Positions 1 to 8,687 of a DNA stretch of 64,000 nucleotides are shown here, one piece after another (the stretch's first letter is position 1; every line of letters starts with the position of its first letter). The stretch comes from Chromatiaceae bacterium (GTDB lineage: Bacteria > Pseudomonadota > Gammaproteobacteria > Chromatiales > Chromatiaceae), in NCBI GenBank assembly GCA_007693535.1, contig REDK01000078.1, positions 1-64,000 of the forward strand, read 5' to 3'. A model generated the notes under the pieces. That model ran no database searches and was not told where the DNA came from. It saw only the letters and a list, made by a program, of their open reading frames with translations. The position numbers and the translations under genes are program-made.

Positions 1-199
1 CCGCGGGCGCTTCCCGCCCAAGAGGATCTAGTCACCGCCGCCTCTCGCTATCTCTGACGGCACCACGGCCGACCGCCACACCGCGTACCTGCCCGGCCAG
101 CGCACAGCGTTGCAGCGCCACTGTCCGGAAGCCAACCCGGCAAACCAAGTCGGCTCCATCAACCCTGGCGCCGGGTCGGACGGGTGCCCGCCGCCAGCC

Positions 200-262
200 C
201 GGCACGTTGGATTTGTGGCGGCGTTCAAGGCGAAGGTTGGTCTGGGGGCGATTCGCGGGAGC
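200..262 (+). pseudogene. Possible IS3-family OrfA N-terminal fragment
   Basis: A short in-frame stretch reads FVAAFKAKVGLGAIRG, which resembles the FSAAFKAKVALEAIRGE motif near the N-terminus of IS3/IS911-family OrfA transposases. Nothing before or after continues the homology, so at most this is a relic. The rest of 1-419 shows no gene I can support. The match is short and was made from memory of the family, so confidence is low. Confidence 0.25.
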
Positions 263-419
263 TATTGTCAAATCTGGTGTACAGCCCCCTAGGCGGCGAC
301 CCTGTCTTTCTGATCGACGACTTGCTCTCCGGTGCGGAACTGGCTGCGACTCGTCCTAGAACCTTGCGACGGGCGACAACTGACCACAGAGGCCGCTGAT
401 CACAACGGCAGGCCGCAAT

Positions 420-968
420 TCAGCTGGCCGCAGTTGCTGTCACCTGTTGCAGGCTCGGTTTGACGCGCGCCGCGTCGTAGCCCTGCGCCGCGGCGATGGT
501 CATGGCAAGTTCGTAATCGGTAGGGTCGAGAGGCGGGGAGCGGGCGATGAGCCACAGCCGCTTTCGGCTCGGGGTGCCCATCAGTGCCCAGCGATACTCG
601 GGGTCGAGACCAATCACCCAAAGGTCACCCCGAATCAGTTTGAAAAATCTCAGAATCAACTTTGATCCGCTCGGGTCCGCCGGCTGCACCAGACCGTTCA
701 CCTGGGAGCGCCGCATCCCCGCCTTTGCGTTGTGGGACACCGTTTCCACGGTGATACAGCCGTCGGGGCGCCTCGCATAGGTTGCGGTGACGTCCACACT
801 GTGCTGGCCGAAACCGTCTGCTTCGAGATTAGGCAGCCTTGCGACTTCGAACCAGGTCCCCAGCAGACGGTCAAGGTCGACCTGCGCCACGGTCTCCGGC
901 GGATGGCGGGGTTTGCCGGAGCCACCCAGCAGTCGCTTGAGCAAGGCGAAACGAGGATGCTTGATCAT
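420..968 (-). CDS. Lipocalin family protein (Blc-like), copy 1
   Basis: The product is about 182 aa, the usual size for bacterial Blc-type lipocalins, which bind lipids or other hydrophobic ligands in a beta-barrel. The hallmark GxW motif appears as LLGTWFEVARLPN near residue 35, followed by the expected blocks (ATYARRPDGCITV, WVIGLDPEYRWALMGTP and a LWLIARSPPL strand). I chose ATG 968 because everything upstream in the long track ORF is a transposase relic in another frame. No lipobox or signal peptide is visible: the N-terminus MIKHPRFALLKRLLGG is basic and only weakly hydrophobic, so location is uncertain. A paralogue sits at 41321-42013. The upstream neighbourhood is IS debris, so the promoter may have been altered by insertions. 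Confidence 0.85.
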   Translation of the reverse strand: MIKHPRFALLKRLLGGSGKPRHPPETVAQVDLDRLLGTWFEVARLPNLEADGFGQHSVDVTATYARRPDGCITVETVSHNAKAGMRRSQVNGLVQPADPSGSKLILRFFKLIRGDLWVIGLDPEYRWALMGTPSRKRLWLIARSPPLDPTDYELAMTIAAAQGYDAARVKPSLQQVTATAAS

Positions 969-1148
969 GCCCTGAGAATTGGGCGTGCACTGCGTGGAAG
1001 CAACCCGCGATCCGGTCCGGTTGGCATCCCCAAATCCGTCACGCGTTGCGGGTCCGGCTGTCGAGCAGGTCGAAGCGGACGAGCGTGGTCGAGAGTGGCT
1101 GCCCGGTCTCGGCCGCCCTCCAGGTCCACGGCGGCTCCGGCGCCGGCA

Positions 1149-1395
1149 GCCATGGCGGTGCCGCCTGGGCGGCGCCAATCTGTGGACAAGCTGCGCGGCG
1201 AGATGATCGATCAGCTTCAGCGGTGTGGGCGTCAGCACCGTGGCGCCATTGCGCTGTAGCAGAGAATCCGCTCGACGGGCGCGGCGTCGGTGATCAAGGC
1301 GATGATGCGCACCTGCCTGCCAGCAGGCAGGTATTCGCCCCGCAGTTCGGGCAGGTCAGCGGGAGGGACTCGAACAGGCGCGCCAGCAGATCAGT
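1149..1395 (-). pseudogene. IS91-like transposase fragments (rearranged)
   Basis: On the minus strand three frames carry pieces typical of the C-terminal half of IS91-like (Y2) transposases: LLARLFESLPLTCPNCGA (the zinc-ribbon region), RQVRIIALITDAAPVERIL, and GATVLTPTPLKLIDHLAAQ followed by APPRRHRH. In intact relatives I expect the LTPxxLIDxLAALxPPPRRHRH block to precede the zinc ribbon, so the order here looks shuffled. The pieces are in different frames and separated by stops. A perfect 10-bp inverted repeat (ACCTGCCTGC/GCAGGCAGGT, 2-nt spacer, 1311-1332) sits inside the zinc-ribbon block. The unit is non-functional. Confidence 0.55.
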
Positions 1396-1439
1396 GGCCG
1401 AATGCCCGTGGAATGGGTGGCCGAATGGGCGTGGAATAA
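1394..1439 (+). repeat. Two 23-bp direct repeats, IS21-like terminal repeats
   Basis: Two adjacent units beginning GTGGCCGAATG and ending CGTGGAAT (1394-1416 and 1417-1439) differ at only a few bases. Multiple short repeats of this kind, with the GGCCGAATGGGCGTGGAATA wording, are typical of the ends of some IS21-family elements upstream of istA. No istA or istB is present. The repeats mark the point where the IS91-like homology stops, so they look like the scar of an IS21-type insertion or deletion. The IS21 assignment is from memory. Confidence 0.4.
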
Positions 1440-1451
1440 GTAATCACGGCG

Positions 1452-1557
1452 GTGGCCCCCTGCGCGAGGGGGGCCCTGCTGCAGGGCCTCGCCCGCTGCG
1501 GTCATTGCGGGCGCAAGCTGCTGGTGGCCGATAGCGGTCGCTACGCCGCCCCGACCT
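1452..1557 (+). pseudogene. Serine recombinase zinc-ribbon fragment
   Basis: The frame reads GALLQGLARCGHCGRKLL and then SGRYAAPTY. This is the recombinase zinc beta-ribbon (ALLQGLxxCGxCGRxM) found in the middle of large serine recombinases and resolvases. The N-terminal catalytic domain and the C-terminal remainder are absent, and homology ends where the IS1182-type sequence begins. This is a small relic of a recombinase gene, probably interrupted by the following insertion sequence. Confidence 0.6.
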
Positions 1558-1636
1558 ACGAGATTGGGCAAGAATTCTGCCCCGTCTCCCGCCGAGCGGT
1601 AAAATGGGGCGCAATTCGGAACCGAGCGTTCGAGCG

Positions 1637-2395
1637 ATGGTTAGACGATACAAACAAGGCACGGCACGGTCGCAGGTGGCCCTGTTGCCGCCGCGCATCG
1701 AGGACTAGGTGGGGGCGGACAACCCGGTGGTGGCGATCGACGCCGATGTCGACACGCTCGACCTGGCCAGGCTGGGGTTCGTCAACGCGGAGGGTGGTCT
1801 GACGCCGGGACAGCCGGCATTCGATCCGGCGAGCCTGCTCAAGCGCTACCTCGACGGCTACATCAACCGCGTGCACAGCTCGCGGCGCCTGGCGCGGGAG
1901 TGCCGTCGCAACCTGGAGGTCATGTGGCTGCTGGAGGGGCTGACGCCCGGCTACCGCACCATCGCCGAGTTTCGCAAGGTCAAAGGCCGCGCCTTGCGCG
2001 CAGCCTGCAAGGACTTCGTGGTCCTGTGCAAGGAGTTCGACCTGTTGGGTGGAGAGGTCGTCGGCATCGACGGCAGCTTCATCAACGCCTCGGCCAGCGA
2101 CGCGAGCGTGGCCACCAAGCGCGGGTTGGAGAAGGCCCTCGAGCAGCTGGAGCAGGACATCGATGCCGACTGCCGGCGGCTTGATACGCAGGACACGCAA
2201 GAGCAGCAAGCCCCTCGGGGCACTCGACAGCGAGCGCGACCTGCCCCGCAAGATCGAGCAGCTCAAGGCCCGTCAGGCGCGCATGCAGGCGGAGATCGAG
2301 CGGCTGCAGGAGAGCGGCGAGACCCAGCGCTGCACCACCGACCCGGATGCCCGCTCCCTGAGCAAAGGCAAACCGCACACGGTCGGCTATAACTT
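1637..2395 (+). pseudogene. IS1182-family transposase, 5' remnant with amber codon and frameshift
   Basis: Starting at ATG 1637 the frame reads QGTARSQVALLPPRIED, then TAG at 1706-1708 where relatives have a tyrosine, then GADNPVVAIDADVDTLDLARLGF, the standard N-terminus of IS1182-family DDE transposases. The family blocks SSRRLARECRRNLEVMWLL and YRTIAEFRKVK follow. The frame is lost near 2200-2225, and homology continues in another frame through KIEQLKARQARMQAEIERL to ASGETQ-like and TVGYN sequence, then ends abruptly near 2395. The catalytic C-terminal half is missing. The track start at 1709 (GTG) is only the codon after the amber stop. The element cannot be functional. Confidence 0.8.
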
Positions 2396-2638
2396 GACGC
2401 ATCTGCAAACATCTGGCTCGGTCAAGCAATCTAGGGCGCGACCTGGAAGGGCGACCTCTTTGTGATCCGGAGCAACTCGAGGGCGAGCGCGGGGCTCAGG
2501 CTAAGGCAAGGGAGGCCATCGGAGCGAAGCGCTGTCAGATGCTCGCCGAGATAGGAGTCGCAGCCGATTTGGCGGTCCGTTAATTTCCAGGGTGCTTCAC
2601 GGCCCGGATCACCATCTCGGGCTCGCAATCGACCACCT

Positions 2639-2967
2639 TCAAATGCTCTTCCCACTGCGGTTTCTCCAATACCCATTCAGGTCATTAACGAACGAGCGGA
2701 GTTCCTGACGCTCCGCTATGGACCGGTCGGCCTTCTCGTTCTTCGCGAACAAGGCTAACAAGTAGAGCGGCATACGCTCCCCACCGATGCAATAGATCAC
2801 GCGGGTACCGCCACGCTTGCCGCGCCCTTCGGCCCCCAGCGAAGCTTCCGAATGCCGCCCGTCCCCTCAATCAACACCCCAGCCGTCGGATGCTCGGCCA
2901 GATAGGCGATGAGATCCTCGCGCTGCGCCGGGCTGAGCAGCAGCAGATGCGCGGCGGTCTCTGCCAT
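2639..2967 (-). pseudogene. RelE/HigB-type toxin gene, frameshifted
   Basis: From ATG 2967 the minus strand encodes MAETAAHLL, then LIAYLAEHPTAGVLIEGTGG and IRKLRWGP. It then loses frame near 2828-2838. In the next frame the family sequence continues as GRGKRGGTRVIYC, MPLYLLALFAKNEKAD and ERQELRSFVNDL before TGA at 2639. Together these give the complete RelE/HigB-type mRNA-interferase fold (GTGGIRKLRW...GKRGGxRVIY...LLALFAKNEKADL). A single small indel therefore inactivates it. No XRE/HigA antitoxin follows. The next 240 bp contain only short unrecognised frames, so this is an orphaned, broken toxin. Confidence 0.75.
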
Positions 2968-3558
2968 CCGCCGGGCATCGCACGATGGACACCGCCCAAG
3001 AGCCTTGCATGAGGGGGCGATCACGAATTCAGGCCCGCCGTCCGGACATCTGCCCCGAGCAGAACCGGCGGGAAGGAGGCTGCATGCGAGGTCGCGGCGG
3101 CCTGATTGCATGCCTTCGATCCCTGCATCGCGGTCACCGTGCACGTCGCCGATCCCGCCACTGGCGAGACGATCGCGATCCAGGTCAACTGAGGCCCGCC
3201 ACCGCGGCGCCGTCCCGGCCAGCGCGGCCGGCGGCGCCGGCTAGCCCATCCCCGGCTTCCGGCACGGACGCCGACCATCCTCGCCCGGCCGCCCTGGCTG
3301 GGGCATACTCCGTGTCCGCGGTCCGCCCAACCGTCCACCCCCGATCGATGTGGTCCCAGATGTGTGGCCGGCGTGGCCACAGCCGCGCCGACCCGCCCAG
3401 CCCATCCAACCGGGCCGGCGGGTTGCATGCGGATGGCCGGTAAGCATGACCGCCCAATCGGCTTCTCCCCAAGTGCTCCATGCAGGCAGACCGGTCAGCA
3501 TCGGCGCTGCCGCGCCGGCCCCAGCCGCCTGCCGCCCCATCTAACCATTGAGGTCCAG
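2968..3558. other. Intergenic, no gene recognised
   Basis: Roughly 590 bp of very GC-rich sequence between the toxin relic and the MFS gene. Track ORFs here overlap on all frames, have proline/arginine-rich compositions typical of antisense shadows, and show no family motif. The promoter of the downstream transporter must lie here, but I see no clear -35/-10 pair. Confidence 0.5.
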
Positions 3559-4893
3559 ATGACCAACACCCGTGTCCGCGCCCCGCGCCGGGAGATCTTC
3601 GGCTGGGCCATGTTCGACTTCGCCAATCAGGCCTACACCCTGTTGATCATTACGGTGGTGTTCGGCGACCTCTTCACCCGGGTCATCGTCGGCGATGCCC
3701 CCGACTATCAACTGGGCAATCTGCTCTGGAGCCTGGCCCTAGCCACCAGCTATCTGTTGGTGGTGCTGACCGCACCGGTGGCCGGGGCGATCATGGATTA
3801 CCATGCCAGCAAGAAACGCTTCCTGTTCGCCAGTTATCTGCTCACCGTGGTGACCACCGCGGCGCTCTGGTTCGTCACCCCCGGCCTGGTCTGGCTCGGG
3901 GTCCTGTTATTGATCCTCTCCAATTATGGTTATGCCATCGGCGAGGGCTTCATCGCGAGTTTCCTGCCAGGGCTGGGACCGCCCCAGGATCTGGGCAAGA
4001 TCTCGGGCTTCGGCTGGTCGCTGGGTTACCTGGGCGGTATGGCCTCGGCGATCTTCGTGCTGCTGGTCCTCGGCGAGGTCAGCGCCGCCAACTTCGAGCG
4101 CATCCGCTGGGTTGGTCCCTGGGCCGCCGGGTTCTTTCTGGTCACCGCCATCCCGACCTTCCTCTGGGTGCAGGAGCGGGCCAGCCCGCGCCCCCTGCCG
4201 CCCGGCCGGGGCTATTTGGGCATCGGCCTGACGCGGGTCCGCCAGACCCTGCAGCATCTGCGTCAATATCGCGATCTGGCGGTGCTGCTTGCGGCCGCCT
4301 TCTTCGCCATGAGCGGCATCTCGATCATCATCACCTTCTCGTTCATCTACGGGGCGCAGGTGATCGGCTGGGAAGAGTCGGTGCGCACCCAGATGTTCAT
4401 CATCGTGCAGATCACCGCCGCCGGCGGGGCCTTGGGCTTCGGTGCGCTACAGGATCGCATCGGCGCCATGCGGACCTTCCGCATCACCCTGCTCCTGTGG
4501 ATCCTGGCCATTGGACTGATCTATCTGACCCCGGCCCTGACCGCCTGGCTGCATCGCCTGCTGGGGGTGGCCTGGCAGGCCCAGCATGTCTTTCTGGCCG
4601 TCGGCTGCGTCGCCGGGCTGAGCCTGGGCTCCTGCCAGTCGGCCATCCGCACCCTGGTTGGGCTGTTCTGCCCGCTGGCGCGCGCCGCCGAGTTCTTCGG
4701 CTTCTGGGGGCTATCGATGAAACTGGCCAGCATGTTCGGACTGCTGGGCATCGGTCTCCTCCAGGTGCTGGTTGGCCTGCACGCCGCCATCCTGTTCTGC
4801 ATCCTGCTCTTTGCCACCGCCCTCTGGATCAGCCTGGCGGTGGATGAGGCGCGCGGGCGGATCACGGCCGAGCAGGCCGACGGCATCGGCTAG
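3559..4893 (+). CDS. MFS transporter, UMF1/Atg22-like family
   Basis: A 444-aa polytopic inner-membrane protein with about 12 hydrophobic segments. The N-terminus REIFGWAMFDFANQAYTLLI is the signature of the UMF1 (unknown major facilitator 1)/Atg22-like family, and YHASKKRFLF after the second segment matches the cytoplasmic loop of that family. The substrate of bacterial UMF1 members is not established. The start at ATG 3559 is chosen because the family motif begins there; the 65 residues upstream in the track ORF are low-complexity and not conserved. The gene stands alone, with relics on both sides, and looks intact. Confidence 0.88.
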   Translation: MTNTRVRAPRREIFGWAMFDFANQAYTLLIITVVFGDLFTRVIVGDAPDYQLGNLLWSLALATSYLLVVLTAPVAGAIMDYHASKKRFLFASYLLTVVTTAALWFVTPGLVWLGVLLLILSNYGYAIGEGFIASFLPGLGPPQDLGKISGFGWSLGYLGGMASAIFVLLVLGEVSAANFERIRWVGPWAAGFFLVTAIPTFLWVQERASPRPLPPGRGYLGIGLTRVRQTLQHLRQYRDLAVLLAAAFFAMSGISIIITFSFIYGAQVIGWEESVRTQMFIIVQITAAGGALGFGALQDRIGAMRTFRITLLLWILAIGLIYLTPALTAWLHRLLGVAWQAQHVFLAVGCVAGLSLGSCQSAIRTLVGLFCPLARAAEFFGFWGLSMKLASMFGLLGIGLLQVLVGLHAAILFCILLFATALWISLAVDEARGRITAEQADGIG

Positions 4894-5307
4894 CACCGCG
4901 CTGGCCTGCGCCGCGTAGCCGGCCAAGTGGGCGGCCGCGGCCAGCCGCTTGCCCGAAAGCCCGTTTTAATACGCTTAAACACGGTGGACATGCTATCGCA
5001 GCGAGGACTTCTTGACGCCGTGATTGCCTGCAAGACAATTGAAGTGCGCCTCTTAGAGCCCTTCTGTCGATGGCTAGGTTGCGTGATCCTGCGGCATGTG
5101 CTAGCGTCCGCGCAACCAAGCGGTCGGTCGGTGAATTGTACGCTGCGGGGTGCGCTGCCAGCCACGCGAGACGCGAGAACGGAGCGGATGCGACGCATCA
5201 ACTATACGGTCCCACCTCGACCCAATCTTCCTGGCACACCTGACCGACCTGCTGGGCACTCGCTAGCCCAGATAGCAGAACAACAAGAGACAACCAAGAA
5301 CGGTCAT

Positions 5308-5427
5308 TCCCGGCTAAAGAACCAAATCGCTTGGACGAGATTTTATCTCGCGAAAGGTGGCTGCATCGAGCCATCCGAGCGTGGCATCTGGCAGCTCACG
5401 AAACGAGGAGAAACCGGCGGTAAATCG
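5308..5427 (+). pseudogene. Mrr-type restriction endonuclease N-terminal fragment
   Basis: Inside an otherwise unrecognisable ORF (4927-5472), residues 128-167 read RLKNQIAWTRFYLAKGG, then ERGIWQLTKRGE. This matches the winged-helix N-terminal domain of Mrr-like type IV restriction proteins (NRxxWAxxYLxKAGLLExPxRGxWxLTxxG). The catalytic Mrr_cat domain is absent downstream, where the ORF soon stops and the OmpA-like gene begins. The local sequence is visibly less GC-rich than its neighbours, consistent with acquired DNA. The remainder of 4894-5570 holds no other recognisable gene. Confidence 0.6.
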
Positions 5428-5570
5428 TTTATAAGATTGACGGCAGATTCTTCGACGAATATCGATAGCTAACTGGCGCGGAGTGATGATCAAGGCCGAA
5501 AACCGAAAATCTGTATCGGCTAGGTATCTATCCTCGAGCGCAAACCATTGCTCCTTGTTCAGGACGCCCT

Positions 5571-6617
5571 ATGTTCATCGCTGTCTCGTCATTTGCCCGC
5601 CCTCTCATCGGCTGCCTGCCGCTCCTGCTGGCCTTCACTGCCGTTACTGCCGCTACTGCCGACGATTGCCAAGATAATCCGACGGCCGCGGATCACCCGC
5701 TGGCGCCGCGCTATCAGGGCGCCTGCCTACTGGCTTCACAGACCACTGCTTACGACTCCTACCGCCTCGTTCTCGCTAAACCGGTGAGCGTCGGCCATAT
5801 GCAATGGGAAGTGCCCGCGAGCGAATCGCTCGAAGGCCGACTGACCCGCGTCCTCTATGCCGCACCGCGCGAACGCTCGGTCCTGGAGGTGTTTCGCAAT
5901 TACGAACAGGGACTGCAAGCGCGCGGATTCGAAATCATCTACCAGTGTAGTGGAGGCGACTGCGGCAAACGCGGTTTGCTGGAAACCATTATCCCTTTTG
6001 AAAGGCGGCAGCGGTTTGCCGATGCCGCCGGCAGCGGCCGCCGTGACCGGGCGTTCTACTCCTTTCCCAATCGCTTCGATGACATGCGCTATCTCGCGGC
6101 GAAAACGGCCGACGGTTCTGCCTACGTGAGTTTGTTACTGGCTTTCAACAGTAACACGTCGATCCGCGACACCGCCAATCGGGTCATCGTGTTGATCGAT
6201 GTCTTGGAACCGGCAGCCATGGAGACCGACCAACTCATCGATGCCGAACAGATGGCCAAGGCGATTAGCGAGAGCGGCCGCATCGTGTTGCGCAATATCT
6301 ATTTCGACTTTGCTCAGGCGACCTTAACCCCCGAATCGGCGCCAGCGCTGGTCGAGATTGCCGCGCTGTTACGCCAGTCGCCTGAGCTGTCGCTCTATGT
6401 CGTCGGCCATACCGATGCGGTGGGTGGCTATGAGTCCAATCTGGCCCTATCGCGCCAGCGCGCCGAGACCGTGGTAGCTGCTTTGGTACGGCAGCACGGG
6501 ATCGACGCCGCGCGCTTGACCCCGGCAGGCGTGGGGCCGCTCGCTCCCGTCGCCAGTAATGCAAGCGAAAGCGGTCGGGCGGAGAATCGTCGCGTGGAGC
6601 TGGTCGAACGCCCTTGA
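5571..6617 (+). CDS. DUF4892-OmpA family outer-membrane/periplasmic protein
   Basis: A 348-aa protein with a signal peptide (cleavage expected after the alanine-rich AATAD region, about residue 30). A DUF4892 domain follows at roughly residues 35-215 (YEQGLQARGFEIIYQC, FPNRFDDMRYLAAK). The C-terminal OmpA domain spans about residues 235-345 and contains IYFDFAQATLTPES, YVVGHTDAVGGYESNLALS and RAENRRVEL, the peptidoglycan-binding core. It probably tethers the envelope to peptidoglycan. ATG 5571 has an AGGA-type ribosome-binding site just upstream and gives a complete signal peptide. It stands alone between relic-bearing regions. Confidence 0.88.
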   Translation: MFIAVSSFARPLIGCLPLLLAFTAVTAATADDCQDNPTAADHPLAPRYQGACLLASQTTAYDSYRLVLAKPVSVGHMQWEVPASESLEGRLTRVLYAAPRERSVLEVFRNYEQGLQARGFEIIYQCSGGDCGKRGLLETIIPFERRQRFADAAGSGRRDRAFYSFPNRFDDMRYLAAKTADGSAYVSLLLAFNSNTSIRDTANRVIVLIDVLEPAAMETDQLIDAEQMAKAISESGRIVLRNIYFDFAQATLTPESAPALVEIAALLRQSPELSLYVVGHTDAVGGYESNLALSRQRAETVVAALVRQHGIDAARLTPAGVGPLAPVASNASESGRAENRRVELVERP

Positions 6618-7045
6618 CCCGTCGACCCTCCGACATGACCCTATCGGAGCAATCAATTGCCGGACAGAAGGTGCATCTGATGACCAACCAGCATCCTGGC
6701 GCCCGCGCACAGGATCAGGCGTAGCCGAGCGCCGCCGCCCACGCTGCCAGACGCAGCAATATCTTGATCGCTGTGCGACCATTCCGACGCGCAAACCGGC
6801 CTCAAGGCCGCTACACGAGTGCTTGACAGGGTCTCAGATCTCCCCCGCAGATCCGCGCATAGATTCCGCGACGTCCAGGCCAGATGCATCCGCGACGACG
6901 CGCCTTGGAGAGAATTGAACGATCTCGTCAATGCGGTTGGCCTGGGATCATCTAAGGTGATACTCATTTCTGCACGGGGCCCCAAACGACTAAAGAAGGC
7001 ACGATAAGCGATTGAATGATGCGCGCCGCCCCGCATCGCGACAGC
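6618..7045. other. Intergenic, no gene recognised
   Basis: Overlapping short ORFs on both strands show no conserved motif. The stretch lies between the OmpA-like gene and a transposase relic and is probably decayed sequence. Confidence 0.4.
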
Positions 7046-7177
7046 CGCATCGACTTCAATCCCGTGCGCGCCCGCCTGGTTCAGACTCCGGAGGATGACC
7101 GAAACTCGAGTGAACGCTGCAACGCGCCAGGAGCCGCGGGGTCTCTGATCGCCCCGCACCCGCGGTGTCTGGGCCTG
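7046..7177 (+). pseudogene. REP-associated (Y1/RAYT) transposase C-terminal fragment
   Basis: The frame reads IDFNPVRARLVQTPEDDRNSS and, 12 residues later, LIAPHPRCLGL. This corresponds to the conserved YIxxNPVRAxLVxxPxDYxWSS...LTPHPxYLxLG tail of IS200/REP-associated tyrosine transposases. The HUH motif and catalytic tyrosine region upstream are missing, and the tryptophan of the WSS motif is replaced. It is a degraded 3' fragment. The region to 7446 contains no other gene. Confidence 0.55.
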
Positions 7178-7446
7178 GCCGAGGTAGCGGAAGTAGCCGG
7201 TCGACGGGAATCCGCTCAAGCTGCCGATATAGCACGGAGACCGTGGCCTGTGCCCGTTCGGTGCTGGCCTCGGCATTGCGCAGACTTGGCCGCAGGCTTA
7301 TAGTGCTAACCCGCCGCGGATAGCGGTATTGTGAATAAATGCAGGCGCCGGACGATGATCCGGCGCTGGGAACGCGAAAACAGTTTACTTGGAATGGCTA
7401 ATCGGGGCCACCCAGGTCGCTATTGACGAACAGGAGGAAAACGACT

Positions 7447-7743
7447 GTGAAATTATTAGCCCCTTCGGCATTGATCTTGGCTGTCGTCGGCTGGGCGCTC
7501 ACTGTGTACGTCGGCAGCGTGCTACTCTCCGGAACCACGCTTGCCGAACGTAGCTGCCAGACCGGCTGTATACAGGTGCTGTTCTTCTCGACTCTAGGCG
7601 TCGGCGCCGCTGCGTTCATCCTCGCCGGCGTGGCGGTGTGGAAACAAAAGACCGCCCGCGTCTTAAGCTATACGTCCCTGATATTGGCCGCCGGCGTGCT
7701 CGGCATCAATGGCGGTATCGTTGTGATCGGAGTGCTGGCCTGA
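7447..7743 (+). CDS. Small membrane protein, unknown function
   Basis: A 98-aa protein with three hydrophobic segments (residues about 5-25, 45-65 and 72-95). I use GTG 7447 rather than the track's TTG 7423 because a consensus AGGAGG at 7431-7436 lies nine bases before the GTG. Two cysteines in SCQTGC sit in the loop after the first segment and would be exposed outside if the N-terminus is inside. I do not recognise the family. It stands alone; the 280 bp to the next gene contain nothing I can support. Confidence 0.6.
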   Translation: MKLLAPSALILAVVGWALTVYVGSVLLSGTTLAERSCQTGCIQVLFFSTLGVGAAAFILAGVAVWKQKTARVLSYTSLILAAGVLGINGGIVVIGVLA

Positions 7744-8022
7744 GGGCCAGCTCAGTCTTCGGGACCGCATCTCGACAACAGGGGCACGCTCGATTTCTAC
7801 TGTGCTCCGCGCCTATCGGGAGGTCGAGGCCGGCATTGATCGTCACGCGGACCGCAGCGGCGGCCGACTGCATAATCAGGCCATCCCAGCCTGACGCGAT
7901 CAAATAAAAACGCCCTGACGACGCACACTACCCGATCCGCTGGCCACGATACCGATCAAGGCCGTCGCGGCAACGCACCCGCTCGGCATCGACCAACCTG
8001 TATTGCGGGCTCCGCTGCCTGA

Positions 8023-8346
8023 TCAGCACGGTCCTCGGCGCCGCCGATGGGCAATCCACCAATGCCGCACCAGTGGCAGTGACAGGGTTGAAAGATAATA
8101 TCCGGTGGTGGGTATTAAGGCGTTCAGCAGTGGGTACGGGGCGCCGATCAGCCAAAAGACCAGCGAACAGATCAGGTAGGTCAAGATCAGCAGCAACAAG
8201 GCCCGCGCATTCGAGACCTCCCAGGATTTCTCCAGTTCGACGCGACGATTGCGCTCGTCAATTCGCCCGAGCCGGCGCTCGAGTGCCTCGACTCGGTCCC
8301 TGAGTTGCACCAGTTCCGGATTGTCCCGATCGTGTTGGGCCGTCAT
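8023..8346 (-). CDS. Two-TM membrane protein with N-terminal coiled coil
   Basis: A 107-aa protein. Residues about 8-42 (LVQLRDRVEALERRLGRID) form a charged heptad-like coiled coil. Two hydrophobic segments follow (ALLLLILTYLICSLVFWLI and a second near residues 72-90), then a basic C-terminus. This layout suggests a small inner-membrane protein with a cytoplasmic coiled coil for oligomerisation. No family is recognised with certainty. It is transcribed away from the PDZ gene at 8688, so the two may share the 340-bp intergenic region. Confidence 0.65.
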   Translation of the reverse strand: MTAQHDRDNPELVQLRDRVEALERRLGRIDERNRRVELEKSWEVSNARALLLLILTYLICSLVFWLIGAPYPLLNALIPTTGYYLSTLSLPLVRHWWIAHRRRRGPC

Positions 8347-8687
8347 CGCTGATTCTCGTGCGCATCATCTGCTCAGGCCGGGTCCTCAAGCCGGGCACTC
8401 AGGCCGGCCGGCGGCCGGACAAGCGGCAGTCGGAGAACAACCGCCGTGCAACCCCGCCAGGGCCCGGCACCCATTGCGGCCAGCCACAGGTGGCCATGTC
8501 GAAGGCACCGGGCGGCCCTGGACGCAGGATCAGGCCTGGCGGGGGCGGTTCAGTTTGGTGCATGGGCTCGGTTACCTGCCACAGATTACGGGGCAATGCC
8601 GCTGGAACACCGGCGGCCGAGGGCCGCCTAACTGGCAGCGACCGCCACCGGGGCGGCGCCCTTACCGTCACTGTTTCACTACCGGCC

